Notes under the pieces: model-generated | What the model saw: the letters and a program-made list of their open reading frames with translations, nothing else | Database searches by the model: none | What the model was told of the DNA's origin: nothing | Shown: positions 46,449 to 57,896 of the stretch, piece after piece | Numbering within the stretch: the first letter of the stretch is position 1 | Layout: each line of letters opens with the position of its first letter | Source: Apiospora phragmitis | Lineage: Eukaryota; Ascomycota; Sordariomycetes; Amphisphaeriales; Apiosporaceae | Direction of reading: 5' to 3' | DNA: 64,000 nucleotides | Assembly (NCBI GenBank): GCA_038363925.1 | Contig: JAQQWL010000011.1 | Coordinates: 6,200,001 to 6,264,000, forward strand | Translations under genes and position numbers: made by a program

Positions 46449-48046
46449 ATGTCGCTGCTCAAGCAACGAATCTCCTCGCCCCTGGAGGCAGGTACTTCCA
46501 TTCTCGACGCTCAGGGCATCCCTCCTCAGTTCACCGATGCTCTCGAGTACATCTCCAAGCGCCTGGCCCGCAAGGCCCTGCACGTCACTCTGATCGTCGT
46601 CCGCAAAGAGTACCAGGTTCCATCGTCCTGCGCAACCCCCACCTCGTCGTCGACCTCCAGCCCAACATCATTCGAGTTCAATATGCCCAGCTCGCCATCG
46701 CGCTTTGCATCGCCAGTAGCCGGCCTACGCCAGCTGGTCCGGCGTGGCACAAACAGCTCCCTGGCGTCTGTCTCATCTGCCATGTCCGTCGACTCGGGCT
46801 ATGGCAGCACCGCCTCGTCCAGCTATTCACCCTCAACACCCCGGAGATGGCCAGCTACCCCCTGAAAGCCCGCCCCTGTGCACACCCATGACGCCCCACA
46901 CGCCCTCCTCGGTTACGACAACATCAACTACGTCAAATGCCGCGACTGGCGGGTCCAACCACTTCGGTATCCGCCTCTTGCACGCTACGCCACTGTCCGC
47001 CAAGGACGAGAAGACGCTGCGCGCCACCTTCTACAAGGCGGAGCGCAAGTATCGCGCCGGGGCGAGTTGGCTGCCGCCCGCTACCACAGCCGCTGCGTGC
47101 GGGCTGAGCGGCGACCTGATCCGGCGTTCACTCCTGCAGAACGAGGTACTTTTCTCTGCTGAGGGCCTGACTCTCCTGGGCCTGGACCGTCTGTACACAT
47201 TCAAGGCCGCTTTGTCAGCTTATGCCCGGACGACGCTGCCCGCTTCCTCACTGACCAAGCCGCTGCTGCTGCCCGCCGACCGCATGATGGAAGACGCTGT
47301 CGATGAGCTGCGGCGGCTCGTTTTGGCCAACGGTGGGCGCCCTCTCAGCCAAGGCCGACCTGCACCGCCGCTATGACTGGATTGGCGTCAGTGCCAGCGC
47401 CCTCAGCGACGTTGAGCGAATGTACCGGCGGGCGTACGGTGGCTGTGACCGGGTCGGCGCGTTCGAGGTCACGGCTGAGGATGCCAGTAGGGTGTTACTG
47501 GACCTCGCCCCTCCTTCCCCTCCTCCGCATACCTTATATCTTCCATCTGCCACTCAAGATGTACCCATTGTCAAGATCGGTACACCGCCGAGTCCGAAAG
47601 GGCCGGTACTCAAACTGCAGACCAAATTTGACGGGAACAAATCTGCGTTGGCGCACAGGCGCCTGAGTAATGTAAAGCAGCCCAGTATTATCCGGCCGGT
47701 CGCACACGCCAAAGGAGAGGAGTCGCCTAAGCCACGGAAACAGTCCCGACAAGAAGAACGGGACTTCGTGGACTTTGAGATCACGCTGGACGGTCTAGAA
47801 ATCGCCAACAACTGCGCCGACGACGAAGACGGAGACGGTGATCTGACCGCGCGTCCTTTGACTACTGGGAGACCCTTCTGGAACAGCGCCGCGGCCGAGC
47901 CGTCATCATCGATTGACGAAATGATGATGATGGCATCACAGAAGCCTTTCAGCCCCATAGTGGCTGCAGATAATCATAGGATATCTCGACTCTCCGTATC
48001 ATCAGCGTCGAGGCACGACGGGTCCATGACACCCAACGGGGTATGA
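46449..48046 (+). CDS. Uncharacterised conserved fungal protein (DUF7582-like), frame-disrupted
   Basis: The start at 46449 gives MSLLKQRISSPLEAG. Conserved-looking blocks are LPPQFTDALEYISKRLARK-type sequence with LHVTLIVVRKEYQVP, then a Ser/Pro-rich linker, FGIRLLHATPLSAKDEKTLR, SWLPPATTAAACGLSGDLIRRS and QNEVLFSAEGLTLLGLDRLY. These are followed by YTFKAALSAYAR, DAVDELRRLVLANGGRPLS and YDWIGVSASALSDVERMYRR. I recall such proteins as widespread in filamentous ascomycetes (I believe DUF7582), with no known function. A frame change occurs in the Ser/Pro linker (46800-46862) and another at 47349-47350, where one extra C separates GGRPLS from KADLHRRYDW. About 532 residues are expected. The C-terminus is acidic and disordered. 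Confidence 0.7.
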
Positions 48047-48612
48047 CGACATCTCACCCATTACACGAGGGGAATGGGGGTTCCTGTTCGCGGGCAATGG
48101 ATGGAGTCAGCCTAGGCAAGGGGCTGTAGAGACTTGTTAAAGGAGATTCAGAAGCACTGCAATGATAGAGAAAAACAGACACGAGGAAGGCTTTGCGAAA
48201 GCTGCCATGTTTGTACGATGCATGAAACGATTAGACATGAGGCGTTTGGAGGCAGGGGACAGCCACGGGAAATGGGTATTTCTTGTCTTCTTCTACTTCT
48301 TGTATCATAACTTTCATCCGCCGCTCGATTGCGGCGGAGTAGATAGACACAGCTGGATATCCCAAGGACTTTTTGACTTCTATAGACATTATTCTTCATG
48401 GTTCTCGTCGCTTCTGCTTTCCGTGGACTTCGCCTTGCTATGCATTGTGCATAATGACATGCTGCTGCTGCTACTTCTTTACACCCTCTTGCTTAAGACA
48501 ATGAATTTCCATAATCACTCACCATTCAAAGGCGAACCGAAGAGTATTGATGCTGATGGATGGCCACCTACCAGTTCCATTGGAGAATAGGACAATTCCC
48601 GCGTACACATTA
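48047..48612. other. Intergenic, convergent 3' ends
   Basis: Lies between the 3' ends of the uncharacterised gene and the PRCC-family gene. Nothing else is seen. Confidence 0.5.
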
Positions 48613-49833
48613 CTACCTCCAGCCGTATCGCGACCCGGCCTCGCGCTGGTTGCTCTTGCCCTTGGCGAAGCTCTCCTCGAGCGCGTCGCGCTGGTTGTGG
48701 ACCTGGGTGACCAGCTGGCGCAGGCTGTGCTTGCCGGGCGCGATGGCGCGGACAGGGTTGAAGGTCTGCTGCTCGCCCGACGCGCGCAGCTCTTCGTTGT
48801 GCGCGTACTCCTTGTCCGTGTTGAAGTCGATGATGCGCGACGACGACGCCGCCGCCGACGAGGCGTCCGGCGCGCCGCTGCGCCCGAAGAGCTCGCGCCG
48901 CGCGGCTTTGGAGAGGTTCATGCCCGCGGCGAGGGTGTCGAGCGAGGCTGATGACGATGCTGTCGTCGTCGCCGCCGCCGCCGCCGCCGTGTCGGGATGG
49001 TACGAGGCGCCGTGTTGCGCGTCGTAGGCCGCGAACGCCGCGGCGGATTCCGTCTCGGCCGTCTCTTCGGTCGTGGCGAACATGGGTTCGTACGCGCCAG
49101 TGCTGACTGGTGTCGCGTCGGCGGGTTCGTCGTGCGCGACGGAGAATAGTGATATCTTCTTCTTTTTCTTGGGGGGCTCGGCTGATTCTGGCACGGGTTG
49201 AGATTCGGTCTGGGAGGGTGTTTCTGTGGCTAGGCTGGATTTCGCGGTCGTCGTCGTCGTCGTTTTCGCGACCATGCTACTGTTCTTCTTCTTCACGGGT
49301 TTCCTCGATACCGAGAGAGGTTTGAACATCATGGGCTTTCCAACCAATTTGACTTCGTCGGCCGGCTTCTGCCCGGCAGGTATGGTGGGTTGCGACTGTT
49401 GTTGTTGTGACGATGTCGATCCTCCTTCGCCATCCTCGTCGTTCTGGTCCGTGTCCCTGCTGAAGCCGGGCGCGGCGCCGGTCTTCAGGTTGACGCCAGG
49501 GCGGCGCGGTGCGCTCTTTGCAGCGCTGCTGGCGACGGAGGCCGCTTTGCCGGCGTTCTTGGGCGGTGGTAGGAACGAGGCGAAACCGCTAAACGCGCCG
49601 CCGCCGCCTCCTGTTTTGGCTCGCTTTACGGGCGGCTCATCGCCGTTTTCCGCTGTGGATTTTGATCCGTTCGATGTCGTCGCAGCGCCGGGCAGGCTGA
49701 CTACGATCTTGCGTGGGTTGGAGCGATCGACTACTTTCTGTACGGGTTGCTTCGCGGTGGAGGCGGGTGGAGGAGTCGGTTTGGTCACTGTTTCGGAATC
49801 CGAATCGGAGTCTGAATAGTCGACTAAAGCCAT
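48613..49833 (-). CDS. PRCC-family protein (MAD2B-interacting, splicing/mitotic checkpoint)
   Basis: Human PRCC binds MAD2B and is linked to the mitotic checkpoint and to splicing complexes; the fungal role is little studied. This is a single exon of 406 residues if translation begins at 49833 with MALVDYSDSDSDSE, the common N-terminus of the family. An earlier in-frame ATG (49962) would add 43 unrelated residues. The middle is disordered and Ala/Ser/Gly-rich, with PPVKRAKTG and FLPPPKN motifs. The conserved C-terminal domain has IIDFNTDKEYAHNEELR, NPVRAIAPGKHSLRQLV and HNQRDALEESFAKGKSNQRE, ending SRYGWR. The frame is intact. It is divergent from SIN1 with about 730 bases between start codons. 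Confidence 0.88.
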   Translation of the reverse strand: MALVDYSDSDSDSETVTKPTPPPASTAKQPVQKVVDRSNPRKIVVSLPGAATTSNGSKSTAENGDEPPVKRAKTGGGGGAFSGFASFLPPPKNAGKAASVASSAAKSAPRRPGVNLKTGAAPGFSRDTDQNDEDGEGGSTSSQQQQSQPTIPAGQKPADEVKLVGKPMMFKPLSVSRKPVKKKNSSMVAKTTTTTTAKSSLATETPSQTESQPVPESAEPPKKKKKISLFSVAHDEPADATPVSTGAYEPMFATTEETAETESAAAFAAYDAQHGASYHPDTAAAAAATTTASSSASLDTLAAGMNLSKAARRELFGRSGAPDASSAAASSSRIIDFNTDKEYAHNEELRASGEQQTFNPVRAIAPGKHSLRQLVTQVHNQRDALEESFAKGKSNQREAGSRYGWR

Positions 49834-50562
49834 ACTGAATGTGCTACTTTTGCGACAAGAGAATGATGGGCCCGACGATGTCGATGGGCAGAAGAGATTG
49901 ATGTATTCGTGAGGCTCCAAGCTCTTAAAGTTGGAGTGCATATGGTGTGGGGAAGGTGCCATGCGGTGATCCCTGGAGACACCACTAAAGGACGCTAAAT
50001 GGGGGGCGGCACTCAGCCTATCTCAGCCTAGGGAGGTACTTAGTAGCGCTGTGAGTGCGGGACACTCGAGAATCGTCAATCGCTTCAAGATGCTGAAACT
50101 CCAGTCAGTTGTAAGAATCACCCCCCATAAGGCTGGTTCTCTTTAAAGGTTATACGAACAGTGCGACAGGCTCGTCACAGGCTACTCGGACGCCATTTCT
50201 AAGTAGTGCCTTCCTTCATTTCAATTCTTGCAGCTTGGTCTAGAAGGCGGTTGGGGCTTTGGGTTCGAGACCTTGAAACTCTTGGATGAACGAATCGCGC
50301 TGTCTGCCGAAACCACTCAAAACAACTCCTGCTGCAACGCGCACCACCGACTCTTTGCGGCTCTTTGACGTCGGAATCGGTCGATAACACTAATACCAAG
50401 ATCGTCCTCGGCTAAAACCAAGTTATCACGACCTCTGTGGGTCTAGAATTGCTTTGCTAAAGTTGGGACCAGTCGGGGGGCTTGACACTTTTCCAACAAC
50501 GGAAGCGACACCATCTTGCAGCTTCTTTTCACCCCGGGGACTCTTACTTGAGCTTTTTCAGC
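49834..50562. promoter_or_regulatory. Divergent promoter region between the PRCC-family gene and SIN1
   Basis: About 730 bases must hold both promoters. No clear TATA box is seen. A stretch near 50236-50272 has a tRNA B-box-like GGTTCGAGACC but cannot fold as a tRNA. Confidence 0.4.
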
Positions 50563-53143
50563 ATGTCGCTTATCCAAATTGAAGAGTATGGCTTCCATTA
50601 TGCCCGGAAAAGGCCAGTGTTGCTAATGATATTCCTGCTCTAGTTTGGTTTCCTACCAACTGCGAACCAGCTACCTCAGCGAGGTTGCTGACGGTGTTGG
50701 CGAACGACTCATTACCCTCAACGATGGGTTTCTAAATACCGCTCCTTTCAAAGCCGCCGGATGGCGCTCGAACCCTGCTCACATCAAGCGCACGCATTCT
50801 CCCGATATCCCAACCGCGATCGCGTCAGAGTACTTCCAAGCCGCCCCACGCGTCATAGGCCTTACTCTTGAAGATGAAGCCGAGGAGGGAGGCATGCTGA
50901 CGGGAGTCGGCGGGGACACCCCTGGCCCCGGGGCCGCTACACGGCGGAGGAGGGAACGGCGGAGGGAGCAGATGGAGGAGGACGACAGCAGCGACCTGAG
51001 TGACGAGAGCGACGACGAGTCGGACCAGCGGGCCGCTCAGCAGATAAGGTTTGCGAAGATGCCCGTCCGGAACCGCTCTGGCTCCTCTCCGATACAGTCC
51101 TCCAACTTGAGGCAAGCCACTACTATGTCTTCCCCAAGAGCTGCCCCGGGCGCCCGGCGAGGGTCTCAGTCGGCGCTGGAGACGGTCAAGGAGAGGCACA
51201 GGCGGGACACCGTGACGAGTAGCGAGGTATCGTCAGACACCGAGTTCGACGCGTCCGGCTTTCATAAGCAGAGGGAAGCATCAAGAGCTGCCGCTCGAGC
51301 TGTTAAGCTACAAGCCAAGATCTCGGCAGACCCCATTCAGCCCGCCAGGAGAGTCGAAAGCGATCTTCTCGCCGAGGAGGAAGATTCGGACATGTCTGAT
51401 GGGTCATCTGCTTTCGCCGAGAGCGTTGATTCAGCCTCTATTCTTGCCGATGTAGAGGATCCCGTGGTGAATACGTCCCCTGGACAGCAGGTGGTGGGCA
51501 CCCCACCAAAGCAGCTCATGCGCCAATCGACCGTACGAAAGCCCCCTACCCAGCCGACATCTGAGTCGTTGCAAGCTCTTCCGCCCCCTCGCCCACTGAG
51601 TATCATCAGGCCATTGAGCATGATCAACCGCGGAGTCTGCTTTCCGATGCCTTCAAGGCGAAGAAAACAAAGCCCGCCATGCCCTTCGAGAAGTTTGCTA
51701 CTTTATCCGGCCAAGGCGATCCGGATCCGTTCCATCTGCGCATCTACGTTCCATCCTGCAAGACACCCTCGAAGCCTTTCGAAGTACTCATCCGCAAAAA
51801 CATACTGGAGGAGGATGGTTCGTTTAGGCCCGTGACAGTAGCCGAGTTGATAGGTCTTAGTCTCTGGAGGTATCACGAAGAGAAACTAGAGACCCCCCAT
51901 TCCAAGCGACAAGATGAGTGTCAATTGGTGGACGTTACGTATGGTGGATGGAGATGAGGTCGATGATGACTTCCCTCCCTCTTAAAGAAAGAAGCTTCTC
52001 AATGCATTTACTACGGCAAACAACCGAGCAGGCAGGTCTGGTCTCAACTCCAAAGTCCACGACGATTTCGGGCTGGTGCTGGCATCAGAAGAGGAGTTTG
52101 AAGAGAATCAGGCGATGACGCCACAATACGACCAGCAGGAAACAGCTGAAGAGGCTGAGGAGGAAGAGCCCAACCCCAAAAGCACCACCCCTCAGGTTCA
52201 GGTTGAGGAGCTTGTGCCAGCTATGCCTCGGCCTAACCCAATCATCAATACGACTTACCGGCATGACTCGGCAGATAAGCCAACACCGCCTACGCTGACG
52301 GTCACTCCTACTGTCAGGGCGAGAAGAGATTCTTACGGATACACATATTCTCCTCGGATGCGGCGCCTGGCCAGATGCTTACGCTAGAAGTGACGACGGA
52401 AAGATATCTAGCTGAAGTTCTAGACGAGGTTTGTCTGAAGAGACGTCTCGACAAGAACACGCACGTTTTGAAACTGCCTGGCTCGGGTGCTGTGGTTATG
52501 CTGGACCGCACGGTCTCGTCCATCGGGAATGTGATAGATTTGGAGCTACACCGGCGGCGGTTTGCTACGGATGGTCTCACCCTTACCGGGTCCCCTAGTG
52601 GCTCTTCTCCCAAGGTCCATGTGTGGGACAACGCCATCGCACCGCAGAAGAAAAAGAAGGACAAGGTTGCGATACCTCACCCTCTGGCACAGGAGAGCAT
52701 GATGCTCGACGAGGCTGGCAGTGGTACGGTCAATTACAAGAAATACATTGTCTGGCGAAAGCAGGCCATGCGATTCGTCGGTCTCAACGAGCGCATATTG
52801 CGGATTGATGGGGAATATGTCACCATCCAGCCTTCTTCTGGGGGCAAGGTGACCCGAGAAGGTGGCAAAACCACCACGGTGCATTTCAGCAACGTCGTTG
52901 GATGCAGTGTGTCGCGCAGGCACCCGATGAACTTCAAGGTGAGCCGAAATTGCCGAATTCTCTGTCTGTACTTTGAGCGCCGGCTAACCCTATGTCTGTT
53001 TTTCTCTTTTCCCTTCACAGTTACTCGTGTTCAAAGAAGACGTGAGCAAGCGGTATGATTTCGAGGCGAAAAGCGCCGACGAAGCGGCGGAAATTGTTCG
53101 CGAGCTGAAAAGGGGCGTAGCTCCTTACAACAAAGATATTTAG
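50563..53143 (+). CDS. SIN1: TORC2 subunit SIN1 (AVO1-like), frame-disrupted
   Basis: SIN1 is the TORC2 subunit that recruits AGC-kinase substrates at the plasma membrane. Exon 1 is 50563-50585 and the intron 50586-50643 joins MSLIQIED to LVSYQLRTSYLSEV. The order is the N-terminal DGVGERLITLNDGF block, a disordered acidic middle, the CRIM domain (PFEKFATLSGQGDPDPFHLRIY, then TVAELIGLSLWRYHEEKLE and NWWTLRMVDGDEVDDDFPP), a Ras-binding-like domain (LTLEVTTERYLAEVLDEVC, LKLPGSGAVVMLDRTVSSIG) and a C-terminal PH domain (GTVNYKKYIVWRKQAMRFVG). The last intron is 52939-53020. Frame breaks lie near 51631-51635, 51901-51908 and 52321-52331. An in-frame TAA at 51983 is flanked by sequence that reads DDDFPPLKRKKLLNAF after two compensating indels. 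About 813 residues are expected. Confidence 0.88.
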
Positions 53144-54575
53144 AGAAGCCGAGCCCGCGGGGCGTACGAAGCAAGCTGGGAAAATCTACCTTGTACATCG
53201 AGTACCTAGTGTGTTTCAATACGCAGTTTGCGGGCGTCCCACGGATGAGGTTTGGTGGATCGAGGCTACGCACAGCTTGCGGTAGTAGATTCAGATGACA
53301 CACGTACAAGCCAGATACATTGCTTGCGATCTGGACGAATGTGATAGGTCAAGGGAGGGACGTCGATGGGCACGGATAGGCATATCATAGCGTCCATGAA
53401 TAGAAACAATGCAACTCAGAGTCACTCTAGAAATTACGCAATACAAGTTTGCAGGTGAATCAAGTCCAGCAGGGCCAGAACTCCTCTATTTGGCCTGGTC
53501 GTCATGTATCCGGCCGGGTCTATGCAGCAACCCAAGATTAGAAGGGCAGACAATAGATCATTAGTTTACCAATGGGACGGTCATTTCCAGCATTTGGCCA
53601 AAGGCGACCTCAGGTAGGCAGTGGATGGTCTATGTATTCAGCCATAGGGAAGAAGAAGAAGAATGCCTAGGCTGCTAGTCCCTTCACAAGATGATTACGA
53701 GCCCAACTAGGCCAGAGAATGAAACAAAACGTCGTTACACGCGAGGAGCAAGCCACTGAGTTGGAATTACGTCGATGACATGTGCTACGTATGCGGTACA
53801 AAGTAGTGAATACATTGATTGTAGCAAACGGGAGGGAGACACGGGTGGTTGCAGGAGGCGAGGAAGCCTTGGGCTACATGGATGGGGGGCGGGGGCACGG
53901 CAGTGAAGCGTTGGTGATATCACGTCCATTTCCCTTTGGGAAAGGCTGGTGAAGGACGCGTGAGCGAGAGATGTGGTGTATTCAATCGCTTTTAGTAGAG
54001 AATATAAAAAGATATCACCCTAGGTAGGCAGTTACCTTACCTCGCCATCAGGGTTGACTGGTTGACATCAAGTACATCGGAACAATACAAGCAAGTACTT
54101 GAATAATCCAAACCTGGAGGGAGTCACTGTTCATGTTTGATCTGGCGGTTACCCAATCTGATTAATCTATTCGTTGCCCGATTCCAATTTTTTGATTAAG
54201 TCCAGCTCTGGGCCGTCGCTTCCCTACATCCCAATTTCCAGAAAGTAGGTGAATACAAACGCTGAAGCATTTAATCATCACCTGCCGTCAACACACCCAC
54301 AACACACCACCACCAACCCTTCTGAACCCTCCTACCTACTTACCCAAACCAAACAAACATTGTTTTTCCTTTCCTACTTCTCCTCACACCAAAGGAAAAC
54401 AAAAACATCTCACCCGCTCACTCCTACTTCTACAAAGACCAACAACTTCTTTTCGTTCTCGACAGTTACCTCTGCTGTCTCTACTTCCCTAGGACCTAGG
54501 ACTGCATCCCTAACCTTCGACAACATCCCACAAAGCGATATCGCAACAATTCATTCCTACTACATCGTCTTCAAG
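53144..54575. other. Intergenic, no gene seen
   Basis: Includes a GAAGAAGAAGAAGAA tract near 53650 and TAGGTAGG/CCTACCTA tracts near 54022 and 54330. The frame upstream of the secreted-protein start is open from 54249 but is Thr/His/Pro-rich leader-like sequence and is not called coding. Confidence 0.5.
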
Positions 54576-55271
54576 ATGCAGTTCTTCAAGGTCACCGTCA
54601 TCGCCTGCGTGGCTGCTCTCGGCATGGTGAGTTTATCTCTATCAACATATTATTTGCACACAAACCCCGCTCCAGCGTTCCAAAGGGGGTAGCGACTTTG
54701 CTCTTTGCGCCTCAGTATCGCGTCGCGTTTATTTTCTTCGTGTTTCCCTTTCGTCTACTCAAACCATCATCACCACTTTCTGTAAGGTTGGCAGTTACTG
54801 ACCACCAAAATCACCACAGGCCGTCTCCGAGGATTGCGGCTGCAGTGTTACTGTCACTGAGACTGTCACTGGCACGCCCCCCGGCCCCTATGGTCAGTCC
54901 AGCAGCTCCGCTGTCGCTACGACCACCGTCACCCCGGCTACGGCTTCTCCTACCCCTGCGGCCAGCTCTTCGACTGGCGCCGCTGGTACCACCACCACGG
55001 TCCCTGCCGGCGCTTCCACCCCACTACCCCCGAGACTGGCGCCACTGGAACACCCACGGGCACTCCTGCTACTGGTACGGGCACTGCCGCTACCGCTACC
55101 AGTGGCACTGGTGAGACCGGTACTGGTACCGCTACCACGGACCAGCCCACCACTCCGGCCCCGTCCGACACCTCGGCCCCTCCCTCTTCTGCCGCCGCTG
55201 CCCACCCCACTGGCGTCATGGGTATCGCTGCTGCTCTCGGTGGTGCCGTCCTCTTCGCCAACAACTTCTGA
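54576..55271 (+). CDS. Small secreted Thr/Ser-rich GPI-type surface protein, frame-disrupted
   Basis: The start at 54576 gives a signal peptide, MQFFKVTVIACVAALGM, in exon 1 (54576-54626). The 193-base intron leads to exon 2 (54820-55271), which begins AVSEDCGCSVTVTETVTG. The body is Thr/Ser/Ala/Gly/Pro-rich with TGTxxATG-type repeats, a heavily O-glycosylated stalk. The C-terminus (HPTGVMGIAAALGGAVLFANNF) is a GPI-anchor signal. One C appears to be missing from the C run at 55019-55022; restoring it joins AGAST to TTPETGATG and the GPI end. The exon length (452) fits a single lost base. About 167 residues are expected. The likely place is the cell wall or plasma membrane; no enzyme motif is seen. 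Confidence 0.72.
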
Positions 55272-55847
55272 ACAGGGGAATGATTTGGTACGACATATCT
55301 CGTCTTTCACCTGGTTGTCACGGCATTGTGGATATCAAGATAAGGGTGCGAGGAGCTGCCTAATGCATTGATTTCTCTGGTTACATGGCTCTGACACTGG
55401 AGAAACAGCCATGAAGAGAAGGTATTGGGAATCCGGAATGGCGTTGTTGCCATGAGGTTGTCACATCACAAATGACGCCATGGTAAATATTGCGTGGCCG
55501 GTATGGATCATCTTGGACTTGAGAGTTTCTTATAGGACGGAAACAGGTCTCAGGTAGTAGCCCTAATAATGCATCACTCCTCACTTGGGATTGTCTAATT
55601 TGTACACTACTCATAATATCTCTTCGCTGTCTGGCACTCATGTGTCTGAGGATAATTATGTAGCTCCTTCGTGTCTTGTTAGAATTGATTCGACGTAGTG
55701 TTGCACAGCACCACCAATCCCAAGACCATTGGTCTTAGTTTCCTTACCCATCGCCTCCCTGCAACAACGTAGCTGGTAACATCACAAGGTAAACGTGTGT
55801 AAAATACTCAATCTCTTCTCCCTTCATTCGTCATTATAATAATCGCG
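55272..55847. other. Intergenic, convergent 3' ends
   Basis: Separates the 3' ends of the GPI-type protein and SDR genes. No coding evidence. Confidence 0.5.
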
Positions 55848-57281
55848 TTATAGTTTAGCCTTAGCCTTCGTCTTTACCGGCGCCGCACTGTTGATGCGCG
55901 TCCCCTCGTCGTCCTGCTCCTCCACCGTCAGATCCGGCAGCCGCTTTGGCATGATGCGCCGGGGCGACGCGCCCGGCACCAAGGCGTACTGGGAGAAATC
56001 AGTCACGCTGCCGCCGAGGTCGGAGCGCAGAAAATCCTCGTCGAGGGCTAGCAAGCCGTTGACCGAGGCCGCAGGCGCGCGAAGGACGGCCAGCACGGCG
56101 TCGCTGAAGACGGTGGGCTTGCGCAAGTCCCGCGCCGTGGCGGGGTCGGTCTGCTGCAATTTTTGTGTCGCGGCGGACTCGATGGCCTGTTTTTTTTTTT
56201 GTTTTTTTTAGTAGTCAGTTGAGTTTCTAGTCAAAGGTATGTATACTATTTCATGTATATCCTATCATATACAACGGGCAAACAAGAGATGGAGACGGAC
56301 AGAAATACGGGACTTACGACGGCCGCAGAAACTGGTGATAGACATGTTCTTCAGTTCCTGGCGTTCGAAGTCCATGGCGAGACCTTTGGTCAGGACGCTC
56401 ATGCCTACTTTGCCCTGCAGGTTGCCTTATATTAGTTTACGATAGTAGTGAAAGCTCTCTCTCTCTTTCTGACGTGGCGTAGGGGATACTTACTATGGCA
56501 TACCCCGTCTTACCCCCGAAAGAAGCGGCTATAGATGGGCGGGCTAACCACTATAATGCGTCCTCCTCCGGCTCCCTCCGCCGTTTTCTTGAGGTGCGGC
56601 AGCGCAGCCTGGACGGCGCCGTACAGGCCCTCGACGTTGACCTGCTGCAGGAGCCGGAACCGCTTCACGGGCGTGTCCTCGACCGACGCCCACCACACGG
56701 CGCCCGCATTGTAGACAAGCGCGTCGAGGCGGCCGCCGTACGCGCCGGCGGCCCGGGCCACCAGCGCCTCGACCGAGGCGAAGTCGCGCACGTCGACGGG
56801 CACGGCCGTGGCTTGGCCGCCGGCCTCGCGGATTTCTCTCGCCACGGTCGTGATGGTGGATTCGGATGAGTTGGGGTCCGGGGGGAAGGGGAGGAGGAGA
56901 CGGCAGTGTTGCTTCTGCCTGTTGTGGACTTTGCTGCCACGACAACTAAGATGCCATATGGACGGTATCAGTCGTCGAAGGTTCTGTTTCTTGGGATCTT
57001 TATAATGATTGGGAGGAGGAAGCTTGAAGAAAGTCTGGGGCGGCCTGCTTACCAGCATAGCCGTTCTTGGCTAGGTCGATGGCGATCTGCCGGCCAATAC
57101 CTCTCGAGGCTCCCTACGACACGAGCTTGGGGTCAGCAGAGTTGATTGTGTTACTTTTCCAACATGACGAAAGCGTCAGTTTCACGCATGATTCTCTGCT
57201 GCTGCTCATCACAGGAAATCGCCCATTTCCTCCATCACGTGCAGTACTTACAACCACAAGTGCCACCTTCTGCGTGCCCAT
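55848..57281 (-). CDS. Short-chain dehydrogenase/reductase (HSDL2-like) ending in a PTS1 signal
   Basis: Five exons (57281-57252, 57113-57053, 56945-56494, 56414-56318, 56186-55848) encode about 326 residues. The NAD(P)-binding motif is GASRGIGRQIAIDLAKNG, after MGTQKVALVV. The core has AREIREAGGQATAVPVDVRD, LDALVYNAGAVWW, PPIYSRFFRG then KTGYA and GKVGMSVLTKGLAMD, with the catalytic Y-x3-K split across the intron 56415-56493 in an HSDL2-like way. The C-terminus ends in AKL, a canonical peroxisomal PTS1. Frame breaks are inferred at 56880-56885 (one G/C short on the coding strand), at 56512 (one extra T on the coding strand) and near 56325-56335. Intron 56187-56317 holds T runs of ten and seven near its 3' end. 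The substrate is unknown. Confidence 0.8.
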
Positions 57282-57896
57282 TGTATCGCTTTTATTGATA
57301 GATTTCCTTACGGTTACTTGACGGGAGAATGAAGAACGGAAGACACGAGAAGATCAGTTAATACATCTAACTGTGCCGTGTTGCTCGGCCGTGTGTTGTC
57401 CGTTCTGCCGTGTGATCAGTAATCCAATGTCAAGATGACGCTCGGAGGCTGTCCGAGTAAAGTGGGAACGAGCCGAGGGCAGATGCAACCTTATGGCCGG
57501 CCGGCCAGTAGTCAGTCACTCCAAACTCGCACAGTATTCTTCGACTGCCTGCAAATGAAATATATTGAGGATCTTTACACAACGGTGGGTGCAGTATTGA
57601 GATGGCTTAGTTATTCGATATCACAAAGATACATGCATTTCGGGTTGTGGCTTGAAATTCGTTTCATTATTAAAGGAGGCGCATTGATCAGCACCCTGAG
57701 TGCATTGCGTTAGCGACACAGCCCTCGGTCGCCTGTTCAAATTCCACCGAGCAGGATGCAGTCCTGGTCTTGACAAATTGCAAGACAATTTGAAACAAGC
57801 CCTTAATGAGACATGCTTTCCCTTTGCCTAGATGGCATCTAATTGCAAACTTTTGGAACCAGCCCCCAACTATATAATTTTGATGCCCTTGTAAAA
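57282..57896. other. Intergenic, no gene seen
   Basis: Lies upstream of the SDR gene and downstream of LEU2. A GTTCAAATTCC near 57735 resembles a tRNA B box but no matching A box or acceptor stem is found. Confidence 0.45.

Noticed and set aside
50230..50285. B-box-like GGTTCGAGACC with an upstream TGGTCTAGAAGG
   Set aside because: The two boxes are only about 26 bases apart, too close for a tRNA.
57700..57770. GTTCAAATTCC as a tRNA B box
   Set aside because: No A box or acceptor stem at the right distance.
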